64,000 bases of DNA from Lingula anatina. Lineage: Eukaryota; Brachiopoda; Lingulata; Lingulida; Lingulidae. Positions within the stretch are counted from its first letter, which is position 1, and the number at the start of each line of letters is the position of its first letter. The stretch spans positions 177,498-241,497 of the forward strand of contig NW_019775203.1 of NCBI RefSeq assembly GCF_001039355.2, in the 5' to 3' direction. The translations under genes were made by a program, and so were the position numbers. Below, one piece after another: positions 25,809 to 38,715 of this stretch. A model generated the notes under the pieces. That model saw only the letters and a program-made list of their open reading frames with translations. It was not told the origin of the DNA and ran no database searches.

Positions 25809-27068
25809 ATTTTCTTCTTTTCGTTGACCGTCTTGAATATTTGTAATTTTAGTTTCCTAGGATGCTTTCTTTTTTCTTTTTTTTTCAGTGAGAACGTCTG
25901 AAATATTGAATAATCTGAAATATACGAAAGCGTGATTGTTCAAGAGAAAAAATTGTCAGATGTGTGTGGTGGTTCTGCGTCCTCCTTTCTTATTAAACCC
26001 CTTATTTCCGGTGTCATTAAAATGCCTCATTATACTGACAATGACTGTCAGTTATATATGCTTGTTAATGGTATATACCGAGACCCAAGAAAATAATGAT
26101 GAAAATTACAAATCAACCCACGCCTATACTCAATACAGGCCTACATTACAGCAAGGAATTCCTTAATTACGGTCAGTGCGAGTAGCCTTCGTGAACGTTA
26201 AATCACCTCAAACCCTTTTTCATTTCTGACAGTGCACGATTCTAAGAAGGCAACCACGGATATTGTGTGAGAGAAACAGTGCTCATCTTGTAATGGACTA
26301 AAAAATTACCTGTATTTCCGTGTTCTAACACGTCGGTTTATCCCTCCACACACTGGTTTAATGAAGTTATTTTAAAAATATGTGGGCATAATCAATATCG
26401 GCCTCACTGTCGTTGGGTTGCTTAGGCAGACTGCAGGAAGCAATGAATTATTGATCATGTACATATGTATATAACAGACGAGTGGGTAATTGGAAGATCG
26501 TATAACGATTTATTTTTTTCATGTTTGTTTCAATTGAAGCGCTACCTTGGGTACTTTATTTAACATAAGGATAAAGCTCAATTGCAAAATTGTGGTTCAA
26601 TACATGAACCAAAAAAAAAGGCACTTTCGAATGACAATATTCAAAAGAAAACATCAATACATGGACAAAAAAAAAAAAAGGTACTTTCGAATGACAATAA
26701 TTCAAAAGAAAATATTTTGAAATAAATCGTTGCAACTAACCAGCTGCAGGTTTAAGAAGTATCATTTCGAAGTCTAAAAAGATTTTTAAAGTTTAATTGC
26801 AATTTTTTACAGTCATCAAATGTTTCAAAGCAACAAGACAGTTCATTCATTATTTGGATGCATATAACTTTAGACTGTCTTGCTTATGGTTTTGTACGTA
26901 TTTAAAACGAGAGGAACATTTCTGTAAGGAGTAAGCCCCAGTGTGCAGTACTCTTAAAACGAGATGGCTCAGTCTCTCTACAGTTAAAAAAACGAACTCT
27001 TTTGTCACAAACTGCAAAATTACTAACATGACATTTTTCGATGGACCATAGGCCATTTTTATCAGTCT

Positions 27069-27263
27069 TTGAATGACCCTGATGGCGTTGTGTCACAATA
27101 CACTAGAGCAAAAGGAAACAATCCACACAAGGAACGTGGTCATCAGCCATCACAGACCACACAACTCGAGAAAACCAAAGTATGGGAGTATGCAAAAATT
27201 CTACAGAAAGAAAGTGATTGGAGAACCAGAGAGGAGTTGAATTCCCACGCCAAAAGTAGATAA
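27069..27263 (+). mobile_element. Possible retroelement scrap, copy B
   Basis: Haplotype partner of 19108-19300, with one changed dipeptide (EL for EG) near the end. The same weak resemblance to a retroelement endonuclease tail applies. Confidence 0.2.
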
Positions 27264-28212
27264 TTCTGGCATTTTGTCTCTTATACCACAGAGCACAAAA
27301 TAATAATAATAATAATAGTTGCGGATTCAGTCGGCTCACCAAACAATGTGCTCGGCTCCTTTGTGGGCGGGCACATTTAGGACGAAAAAAGGCAGGATAT
27401 GTAGTTACTTCGATTCGTGCACATATAATTTTTAATGTACTGTGTGTAAAAGAGACAAATAGTCAGAAAGTATCTACTAAACTTGCGGTACTTATCACTC
27501 GGTAGTTCCACCCCCTTGCTAAGGCGAGTGTCACCCAGCTTTAAATAAATTAATGGAACTTAAAAACGGTTTTATGGAGCTTTATTTTCTCAACGGTTTT
27601 GGATAGGATATACCTTGGCCATTATGGGAAAACTGGTGAGGTTTCCAGGAAAATTCGTTTTTTTTTTTTTTTGCTATATATGGTCTAACCCACTGAGACT
27701 GTCTTTAACAACACATCACCGACTTTTCCAACTTTATACGCAAATTTCTAGGCTGGACTGTTCGGTCTCGCTAGCTTTGTAGAGTTGCATTCACTGTACA
27801 AATGCGACATTGTAGCTCTTGACGAAACAAAAGATGCGTTGATAGCAGTCCGGTGCCGTTAACTTTCCATTCTTTTGGCGGGCTTCATTCATACATGGGG
27901 AAAATGATTGCAAACCCAGTAGAATATGGAGCACAGTGCTGTTAAAAATAAAAGGCCCAAGTTATCATCTGAGGCGCAGTAAAGCAAGCCTAAGGGTCAT
28001 ATAGGACAGAAGTTTCATCTTAAATCTTTCCATTTTGCGATCCAAGACAGTTTCGCCGCAAGCTCCATTTTGGCTGGACCTTGAGAAAGAGCACCGTTGT
28101 AATACGAAAAGATCTAGCCATTAACTTTCAAGGACAAAATAATAAAAAATAAAAATAAATAAATGTAATAATAATCCTTTAAGGCGAGTATTAAGCGAAT
28201 ATTTGTCACATT

Positions 28213-29181
28213 CAGGCCTTCCCAACTACCAGACTCGGCACCTACGGGTCCAGTATAAACCGGTTTATCAGACCACACTACCCGTTTTCAAGGTGTGTGT
28301 CAGATCGCATTACAGGGTATCAGCCACCACACCGATTTTGCCTGGTGCGCGATGTGATAGCAATGATCCTAAGCGGGGTTGGAAAGTAGTGCATCTCATC
28401 TAGATTCATGCGCTGCTGCAATTTTCTCTGTTTATACTAAAATCTGACAGTACCGCAATTTTTAACATAAAATTTAGGTTCGGACATAGCCAATGATGTT
28501 TTGTAAATAAGAACTTGCAAACTTATATATTAATTTAGAAAAGTAGACTTAATTTTGATAGCAGAAGCATATTCTGTGTGGGGTTAAATTATTTTCATGA
28601 CTACCGGGATGGACGAGATTGAGGGCAGGGGTAATCCTAGAGAGGGGTGAGAAACGTCTATTGTTCTCGTCAGCGAGGCTGTCCTTTTTCAGGGTTTGTA
28701 TGCACGGACAGAAAACTTAAGTATTGGACGTGGGAACGTTACTAATGAAGCCACTGGTAGTACTAGTAGATATCAGCCTGTAGTCTTGAACAAGCGCCTC
28801 GATGACGAGTGAACAGTCGTCAAAAACAAAAGACCCAGGTGTGGTAGTTCAACTACTGTTCATGCGTGCCGCAACGACCAAACCTAATTGCTCCTCAAGG
28901 TCACAAAACAATAACCGGTACTGACGGCTAGGCTCGTCTTAATCATATAAGTAGCGCGTTTCCACCCCCTGATTGAGGGAGTCGTCTGTTGTATTCATAC
29001 GACTCCTACCTGACGAAAACGAGGCGCGATACCCGGATGACAGGTAGGCTTACAGAATTTGTGAAAGGGTATGATACTCTTTTATGCGATCTGACACACA
29101 CCTTGAAAACGGGTAGTGTGGTCAGATATACCGGTTTATTCTGGACCCGTAGGTGCCGAGTCTGGTAGTTGGGAAGGCCTG
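28213..29181 (+). mobile_element. 969-bp non-autonomous DNA transposon with long inverted termini
   Basis: The ends are near-perfect inverted repeats of about 110 bases starting CAGGCCTTCCCAACTACC. The element is flanked by ACATT on both sides (28208-28212 and 29182-29186). The other haplotype has a single ACATT at the same site (near 20465-20475), a clean empty site. No transposase is encoded. A 5-bp duplication and CAGG ends suggest a hAT-like element, but this class call is tentative. Confidence 0.85.
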
Positions 29182-29506
29182 ACATTATTGCCGCTAAGCA
29201 CGACCAAATGCAACAAGTGTTGCAAATAGTAAACTAAGGGAAGTACCACTGAAAGCGTTTCATCATTTACCGAGTGTAAGAACTGGTGCTAAGAATTTAT
29301 GTACGTCACTGAAAATTACTCCAACTTGTGTATGGTTAAAACTGTTCTTGGGCCATCAAATCTTCAACACTTTTCATGAACCCTTTCATTTTAAGGGGGA
29401 TGATCACGAAGGATCATCTGACATCAAAAACTAAATTCAACACCAAAGCAGGTTCCGTGTTGTAATTTTTATTAACCTATATGATGAAATACAAGCTTTC
29501 TTTCTG

Positions 29507-31979
<2,473 letters not shown>

Positions 31980-32241
31980 GTTGCAAGCTGTGGGAAAGAG
32001 GAAATAAGAGGGTCTCAACTTCCGGAACAAGGAGTCCCAATATGTGAACTACGCGCTTGCTCTCTTCCTTTTAGAAGAAAATAAAGTATGTAGTCTTTAA
32101 AAGGGACTAAAATTCAATTAAAATTAAAATTTTGAAATATAAAATATAACAATGTTTTTAATAGCATATCTTTACGAACGATGCAAGAAATAAACAAACA
32201 GAGGTCCCGCACTTAAAGGCTTCCAAAACTGCCAAGGCAAA
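31980..32241. promoter_or_regulatory. Bidirectional promoter RPS28 / NDUFA7, copy B
   Basis: Same 262-base spacing as copy A, with the ETS-type ACTTCCGG at 32018-32025 and the pyrimidine tract before the RPS28 ATG retained. Few substitutions separate the copies (for example CTCTCTTCC for CTCACTTCC near 32060). Confidence 0.7.
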
Positions 32242-33841
32242 ATGTCGCGACGGTGGCCGCATCGAAGGAGGGAGTTTACGCCCTTAACGGTATTAATTCA
32301 AAACGTGACAAGATTTAGAGCTATATTTACGGTAAGGGGTGTGCGTTTTTGTTACTGAAGGTGCAATAATAAAGAGAAGCGATAACTATCAGATCTAGAT
32401 ATATCTGAAAAACCCATCAGCTCAGCTGTGCTCCGATTGTGCTCAACTTTCAAAACAAGTTAAACATTCGGCACACATGCAACACTGCATTAACACCAAA
32501 CATTCTATGTCTGATGTAATAGTTTAGGTAAAGAAACATTTTAATTTGAGATATTGAATAAAACATTTTGAAGTTGTATGGGGCTAGGAACTGTACCTTC
32601 CAATTTCCGATTGGAGCATTTTCCCAAAATGTGAAATTCAGCCCAGTCTGTAAAGAAAGTAATCTTGGGTAAGGGACTTGAGTCAAAATAGACTGGATTG
32701 ATTCAGCTTGTTGCACGGTTTGCACTGACCTTGTTTAAATACCACTAATTCTAACAGTATTCTTTAGAGTGACCAAGGATTTCTCAAGTTGACCACATAG
32801 ACCTGTTGAAAGGTTTGAACATACTGGTTGTATAACAAATTAGGCTTTCACTTTGATTGTTTGATGAATCTGTAAGGTCCTGTTGCATGATGTCATTAAA
32901 AGGAAATGACTGACTGGAAAAATGACCATCTGTGTAAAGAAAATGCTTTCTTTAAGGAAATAATGAGTTGAAATTGTAACAAATATTTCATAGGACACTT
33001 CATTCCTTATCACTGAATGTATACAAATGCATATACCCTAATATGCCCTGTTCAGATAATGTTTATGACTTTAAAAAATGGTGAAATTACTAGTTCAAAA
33101 CACTGGATGTGCTCCACTTCCTCTAGTACCTACATGTAAGTGAGCTATCAAGTTAAGGCCAGCATGGAGGACAGCTGGAAGAAGTCAAGGTCATTGAAAA
33201 TGATGCAAAGTTGCAAAACGTGCATAACTAAGAAGATTTCATTTTCAAAATTGTCAACACCAGCAAAACAAAAGTCAGTGCAGCTACAGTGTGTAACTGT
33301 ATATCTCATTGTCTGCTACCAAATCCTGACTTGTAATCTAAAAGATACATGACATGCGCAGGGACCCTGTAAATTAAATAAGTATATTAACCAATCAAGG
33401 ACACAGAAGAGTGCTTGAACACACAGAATTACAAAAATAATAAGGGCTTGTATGGTTTAGATATTGAGCAAAATGGATAAACAACCTAGTTGCATTTAAA
33501 AGAAGTGTTAAAGTAAACTGATTCTCAGTATTTTGCTCTACTTCTTCAAGTAGTACATTTAAGATTCTTAGATATTGATTATAACTATTATTTCTCTATT
33601 ATAATGATTTCCTTGTACAACTTATGACATTTCATGTATTTTTGTTACTTCAGCCCTTTTTCAAAGAGAGAAATAGATACCCTGATGAGATGGCTCCAAG
33701 GTATGTCTTATTAATTTATCAAAATAAACTGTTTTAGTTTATTATAGTAGTTGTCTTTCAAGAATATTGTCTTTCACATTCAACAGCATTTTCCCCATTT
33801 TCAAAATCTTCTTGCCTCTTCAATTGCAAGAAAAATTAAAA

Positions 33842-33893
<52 letters not shown>

Positions 33894-35365
33894 GTGATTG
33901 TGTTCAATCTTAATGTTTTTTAAGGGAACTAAAAGAAATAGAGGTGGCAAGAACTCTTATTAACGAAGGAAAAAATACTGCAATGGCTTATACATGTAAA
34001 TTAAGTTGAAAAACTAATATGTGATTTGATTCTTTGCCTTAAAGAGCTGGATCAATTGAACCCCCAACACTGCCTATGGGAATCCACCACAAATTGAGTG
34101 CTAATGCATACTGTACTCGTGATGCCAGACGGCTGGTAAAACCTCCAGTGGTCAGTTTTACAGCAGTCACAGGGACAAAATCTCTTCCTTCTGGACTGGC
34201 TGCTGAAGAAGAAATGGTACAAGAGTCAAAAGAGTAAGTATATGAGGGGCAGGGTTTGATTAGTTGACTCTGACTTACTAGTAATCATGCAGTTTGTTAG
34301 GGTGTGTATATCACAGGAGCCTACAAGAAAACCCTGGTTACATAATTACAATATCAAAATGTTTTAACAGTTTAAACTTGTTTAGTATCATGGAATGATG
34401 TTGTCTGTCTTAAACAATCAACAGATAGTAAAATAAGTTGCCATGCTGGAAAGTACCTAGTTCCAAGCATACCAGCTACATGTAATAGTAACTTTTGTAA
34501 TAAATGTGGTTGGCTTTATATCTATATGTACATCTCATAAGCAGGCAAGTGAATGGTTGTGCAGTGCATATTGTTTCATGTGCTACCTTTTCAGATAAAT
34601 ANTGGTGAAATTACTAGTTCAAAACACTGGATGTGCTCCACTTCCTCTAGTACCTACATGTAAGTGAGCTATCAAGTTAAGGCCAGCATGGAGGACAGCT
34701 GGAAGAAGTCAAGGTCATTGAAAATGATGCAAAGTTGCAAAACGTGCATAACTAAGAAGATTTCATTTTCAAAATTGTCAACACCAGCAAAACAAAAGTC
34801 AGTGCAGCTACAGTGTGTAACTGTATATCTCATTGTCTGCTACCAAATCCTGACTTGTAATCTAAAAGATACATGACATGCGCAGGGACCCTGTAAATTA
34901 AATAAGTATATTAACCAATCAAGGACACAGAAGAGTGCTTGAACACACAGAATTACAAAAATAATAAGGGCTTGTATGGTTTAGATATTGAGCAAAATGG
35001 ATAAACAACCTAGTTGCATTTAAAAGAAGTGTTAAAGTAAACTGATTCTCAGTATTTTGCTCTACTTCTTCAAGTAGTACATTTAAGATTCTTAGATATT
35101 GATTATAACTATTATTTCTCTATTATAATGATTTCCTTGTACAACTTATGACATTTCATGTATTTTTGTTACTTCAGCCCTTTTTCAAAGAGAGAAATAG
35201 ATACCCTGATGAGATGGCTCCAAGGTATGTCTTATTAATTTATCAAAATAAACTGTTTTAGTTTATTATAGTAGTTGTCTTTCAAGAATATTGTCTTTCA
35301 CATTCAACAGCATTTTCCCCATTTTCAAAATCTTCTTGCCTCTTCAATTGCAAGAAAAATTAAAA

Positions 35366-35439
<74 letters not shown>

Positions 35440-36180
35440 GTGATTGTGTTCAATCTTAATGTTTTTTAAGGGAACTAAAAGAAATAGAGGTGGCAAGAAC
35501 TCTTATTAACGAAGGAAAAAATACTGCAATGGCTTATACATGTAAATTAAGTTGAAAAACTAATATGTGATTTGATTCTTTGCCTTAAAGAGCTGGATCA
35601 ATTGAACCCCCAACACTGCCTATGGGAATCCACCACAAATTGAGTGCTAATGCATACTGTACTCGTGATGCCAGACGGCTGGTAAAACCTCCAGTGGTCA
35701 GTTTTACAGCAGTCACAGGGACAAAATCTCTTCCTTCTGGACTGGCTGCTGAAGAAGAAATGGTACAAGAGTCAAAAGAGTAAGTATATGAGGGGCAGGG
35801 TTTGATTAGTTGACTCTGACTTACTAGTAATCATGCAGTTTGTTAGGGTGTGTATATCACAGGAGCCTACAAGAAAACCCTGGTTACATAATTACAATAT
35901 CAAAATGTTTTAACAGTTTAAACTTGTTTAGTATCATGGAATGATGTTGTCTGTCTTAAACAATCAACAGATAGTAAAATAAGTTGCCATGCTGGAAAGT
36001 ACCTAGCTCCAAGCATACCAGCTACATGTAATAGTAACTTTTGTAATAAATGTGGTTGGCTTTATATCTATATGTACATCTCATAAGCAGGCAAGTGAAT
36101 GGTTGTGCAGTGCATATTGTTTCATGTGCTACCTTTTCAGATAAATAATTTAATGACTAGCATACAAACACTAACACACG

Positions 36181-36223
<43 letters not shown>

Positions 36224-36650
36224 TTTAAGTTAGAATTCCTTGTCCCTCTAAAAAGATGTTAATGTATAAAAACAAAGAAATTCAGTACTGTCACATGATT
36301 TGTATAATTTTGTTGCTATATTTGTAAAGGACATTTTTAGCAACAAGTAATATGTAAATATAAAGAAAAAATAGCATGTGGCTTTAAAAATCTTGGTGAG
36401 GGCAAGGATGACATAAGTTTAGTGGTGTGTGTGGTCTAATATTGCGGTAGAGCTGCTGCACAACTGTAGCATTGATCATCATTATAACATCTAACACAGT
36501 TGGAGATATTTTTTTTTAAATTTAATTCAGCTACATGTCATTTATTGCAGAGAACCCGCAAACCAGTTGCCACCTGTACCTGGTCGTATGTATAACTTCG
36601 ATCATCCCATTGACCAACCTATAAAAGAAGTCATTTATAAACCTTTCTAA
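32242..36650 (+). CDS. NDUFA7: NADH dehydrogenase 1 alpha subcomplex subunit 7 (complex I B14.5a)
   Basis: Exon 1 is 32242-32331. Exon 2 appears twice (33654-33700 and 35178-35224) and exon 3 twice (34045-34233 and 35591-35779) because of assembly duplication 2. Exon 4 is 36551-36650 with the stop. Using one copy of each, phases close and give about 141 residues. The diagnostic core is LPMGIHHKLSANAYCTRDAR, matching [20 protein letters not shown] of vertebrate NDUFA7; the tail has LPPVPG and ends YKPF. NDUFA7 is an accessory subunit of mitochondrial complex I on the matrix side. It is somewhat longer than the 113-residue human protein, mainly in the C-terminal half. It is transcribed divergently from RPS28. 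Reading all four middle exons in series would be an artefact. Confidence 0.9.
33654..33700 (+). CDS. NDUFA7: NDUFA7 exon 2, first copy
   Basis: 47 bases coding PFFKERNRYPDEMAP plus two bases of the next codon, between a TTACTTCAG acceptor and a GTATGT donor. It repeats at 35178-35224. Only one of the two belongs in the transcript. Confidence 0.75.
33844..33890 (+). repeat. (TA)n microsatellite, short allele
   Basis: About 47 bases of TA in NDUFA7 intron 2. The partner at 35369-35436 is about 68 bases, a length difference typical of alleles. Confidence 0.9.
34045..34233 (+). CDS. NDUFA7: NDUFA7 exon 3, first copy
   Basis: 189 bases coding the conserved LPMGIHHKLSANAYCTRD core and an acidic segment (EEEMVQESKE) before a GTAAGT donor in phase 2. 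It repeats without an evident coding change at 35591-35779. Confidence 0.8.
34602..34602. other. Assembly join between haplotype copies (n)
   Basis: The left side ends at sequence equivalent to 36147 and the right side starts at sequence equivalent to 33079, so the contig 24353-34601 overlaps its right neighbour by about 1.5 kb. Confidence 0.85.
34603..36147 (+). repeat. Direct duplication 2, copy B
   Basis: Repeats 33079-34601 with the longer TA tract and single-base changes (for example TAGCTCC for TAGTTCC near 36005). It continues into the unique sequence holding NDUFA7 exon 4. Confidence 0.92.
35369..35436 (+). repeat. (TA)n microsatellite, long allele
   Basis: About 68 bases of uninterrupted TA, the partner of 33844-33890. 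Confidence 0.9.
36174..36221 (+). repeat. (CG)n/(CA)n microsatellite
   Basis: A short CG run followed by a CA run in NDUFA7 intron 3, just past the end of duplication 2. Confidence 0.85.
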
Positions 36651-37404
36651 ATTGATAACAGACTGTTGGTTGTTGAAAGTATTCAGCACTGAGGATGAAT
36701 GGATTTGCATGATGTAATGTTTAAAATATATATGGATTTACGTACACTTGGAACTTGGCACATATTTGTTGACTCTTAACTGAAGTGGAACTGAAGCAGC
36801 TTGGACAGTTTAATGTTTTTACCAAAGTGTCGTGTTAAAATAGATAAAGTTGCACTTTTAAATTGTTGACCTTGGCTCCCACAGGATTTTGCAGCTGCAA
36901 CTGAGTGTCCATATGCACTTGCTACTCAATAGTGTGCTTATTTTGTTAAAAAATGTATAAATATATACTTTGAAAGCTGAGATGATTGTGTCATAATCAC
37001 TGTTGCGAGGGGATTGTCTGACGTCTGTACTTCATCATTTTGATTGAGAATTGATTCAATAATCGTGGGATGTTTTGATGAAGCTGTTCTCTAGGGACAC
37101 CTGATGTAATAGACTCGGCTCAGAAAGACCGTGTCCTAGAGAGATATCATTTCCTGTGTGCAAAAACATCAATCTTACTGATGTTTTCATGGAGTGTTGA
37201 CTTTTTTTTGATAGTTAAGATATAAGTTTAGATATTTATTTCCCACACAATAAGTTTATAATACAAATGTCCAGCAGAGTATACATAAGCTAATTTTAGC
37301 TAATTCTTTGACATGTATAGACTTGCAAATGCTCATGTCAGATTTTCGAAGATTGTTAAGTTTACTAAAAAATAATCTAAACTACAATAAGTTTTTCAAA
37401 GTTT
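36651..37404. other. NDUFA7 3' UTR and flank
   Basis: AT-rich sequence after the NDUFA7 stop. No canonical AATAAA near the stop is convincing, and no further gene is seen. Confidence 0.4.
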
Positions 37405-37506
37405 ACTAAAATAACCATCCCTAACAATGTTTGCTTCAAATATTAATTTTATTTTAAACTGCATACCTGTGTACACTAGCCCTGTGAACCTGTTCTGCCT
37501 AGAACT
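37405..37506 (+). pseudogene. Dispersed fragment of RPS28 intron 2 / exon 2
   Basis: About 100 bases align with 31008-31100: the intron stretch TTGCTTCAAATAT, the donor and most of exon 2 (CCTGTGAACCTGTTCTGCC). Identity by eye is roughly 85 percent. The fragment breaks off before the exon's acceptor side. Because intron sequence is included, it arose by DNA-level copying and is not a retrocopy. Most of the exon's reading frame remains but it cannot be translated usefully. Confidence 0.8.
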
Positions 37507-37809
37507 AAACATATAATTATTTATGAACTTCCAGACACCATGTCCCTCAGTCTGAACATCACCACAAACGCAAGATCTATTATCTTGGAGTAATCTTGAC
37601 TTATAAATTTTTTCAATTGCTATGTTGTGAGCAGAAACCTTGTTGCTGCCAACCTGCCCTTCTAAACTACTAATTCATTGCACGTGGCATGTATTTTCAA
37701 ATCTGGGTTGATGTTTAAGTAGAATTTTGGTTTACACTCTACTGTGGGATGATATAATCAGTGATTTGAATTTTTATTTACAGACACTGTAAGTGTCTCT
37801 ATATGTTCT

Positions 37810-37842
37810 GATCTGTCTGTCTGTCTGTCTGTCCGTCTCGTC
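37810..37842 (+). repeat. (CTGT)n microsatellite
   Basis: CTGTCTGTCTGT run at the left edge of the tandem repeat region. Confidence 0.75.
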
Positions 37843-37871
37843 TCTGTCACTGTCCGACACAACAGTTGCCC

Positions 37872-38190
37872 CATAACTACCAAACAGTATTTTTGTTTTT
37901 ATTTAAATTTACTGAGTGGCTTTGTTTGGTAAAGAGGCAGGTTGCTTTTGAAAATCGGCATGATTGGTGTACATTTACGGTAATTATTCTGTTTTTTAAT
38001 TTTTGCACAGTTTTGGTGACATTAGCTTCATAACTTCTGAACCATATTTTTGTTTTACATTAAATTTACTTAATGGCTTTGTTTGGTAAAGAGGCAGGTT
38101 GCTTTTGAAAATCAGCATGATTGGTTCACATTTATGGTAATTATTCTGGTTTTTGCACAATTTTGGCAACATTCAGTTTGACATGTAACT
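37872..38190 (+). repeat. Tandem repeat, about 159-base unit, two full units plus an interrupted third
   Basis: Both units contain ATGGCTTTG or GTGGCTTTG followed by TTTGGTAAAGAGGCAGGTTG and CATGATTGG. The second begins near 38031. A third unit starts near 38177, is interrupted at 38199-38395 and again at 38440-38657, and resumes to about 38715 (TTTCTTTTGGAAATGGCATG). Confidence 0.75.
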
Positions 38191-38198
38191 ACCAAACC

Positions 38199-38395
38199 AT
38201 AGCCTTTATTATCATCCAGATACTGAAAATGAGATTTTTCCTGCATCTAATTATTCAATAACGTATCTATCTTTGTGCTGATTTGAAACAATAAAAATCC
38301 CCTTGAAAATATAAAATATTGGCGTTTATATTTTATATTGCAATGTATAAGCAAAGGCAACTCGGAGCTTTAATCGTCAATTTAACACCTCTCTA
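38199..38395 (+). mobile_element. Truncated copy of the TTAA-type element
   Basis: This matches the left part of the 48120-48806 element (AGCCTTTATTATCATCCAG through TCAATTTAACACC) but lacks both terminal inverted repeats. It sits inside the third tandem repeat unit. Confidence 0.75.
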
Positions 38396-38439
38396 TTATG
38401 TGTAACTTCAAATTTCCTGAGTGGCTTTGTTTGATAAAG

Positions 38440-38657
38440 GGTGCATTCCGAGAGATTTAGATCGATCCAGAGATTTAGATCGACCTAACTCCTTGGGGGT
38501 TCACGCTAAATTGCAGTTAGCCGAGCGCGCAACATAGTTAATTACCCCCTTACAGCTTTTAGTAGGCGGGACAGACGCTTAAGCCGGCTAATCTGACAGT
38601 AATCTAGTGAAATTCCCCACAGGGATAAATCGATCTAAAATCTATGGGAATGGGGTC
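38440..38657 (+). mobile_element. MITE-like element, AGATCGATCT family
   Basis: A 218-bp element whose ends are inverted repeats: CATTCCGAGAGATTTAGATC on the left and, on the opposite strand at the right, CATTCCCATAGATTTTAGAT. AAAG occurs on both sides (38436-38439 and 38658-38661) and may be a target duplication. The interior matches the reverse complement of 19623-19810. Confidence 0.75.
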
Positions 38658-38715
38658 AAAGAGATGAACTTTCTTTTGGAAATGGCATGATTGAATTACT
38701 TTTACGGTATTGTTG

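Larger units (their letters stand above)
33079..34601 (+). repeat. Direct duplication 2, copy A
   Basis: Collinear with 34603-36147 and nearly identical outside the TA repeat. It carries NDUFA7 exons 2 and 3 and ends at the n at 34602. Confidence 0.92.

Noticed and set aside
35275-35469. ORF with alternating Ile-Tyr
   Set aside because: It is a translation of the TA microsatellite.
37872-38190. CRISPR-like or regulatory repeat array
   Set aside because: Units are about 159 bases, directly adjacent without distinct spacers, in an animal genome; a simple tandem repeat explains it.
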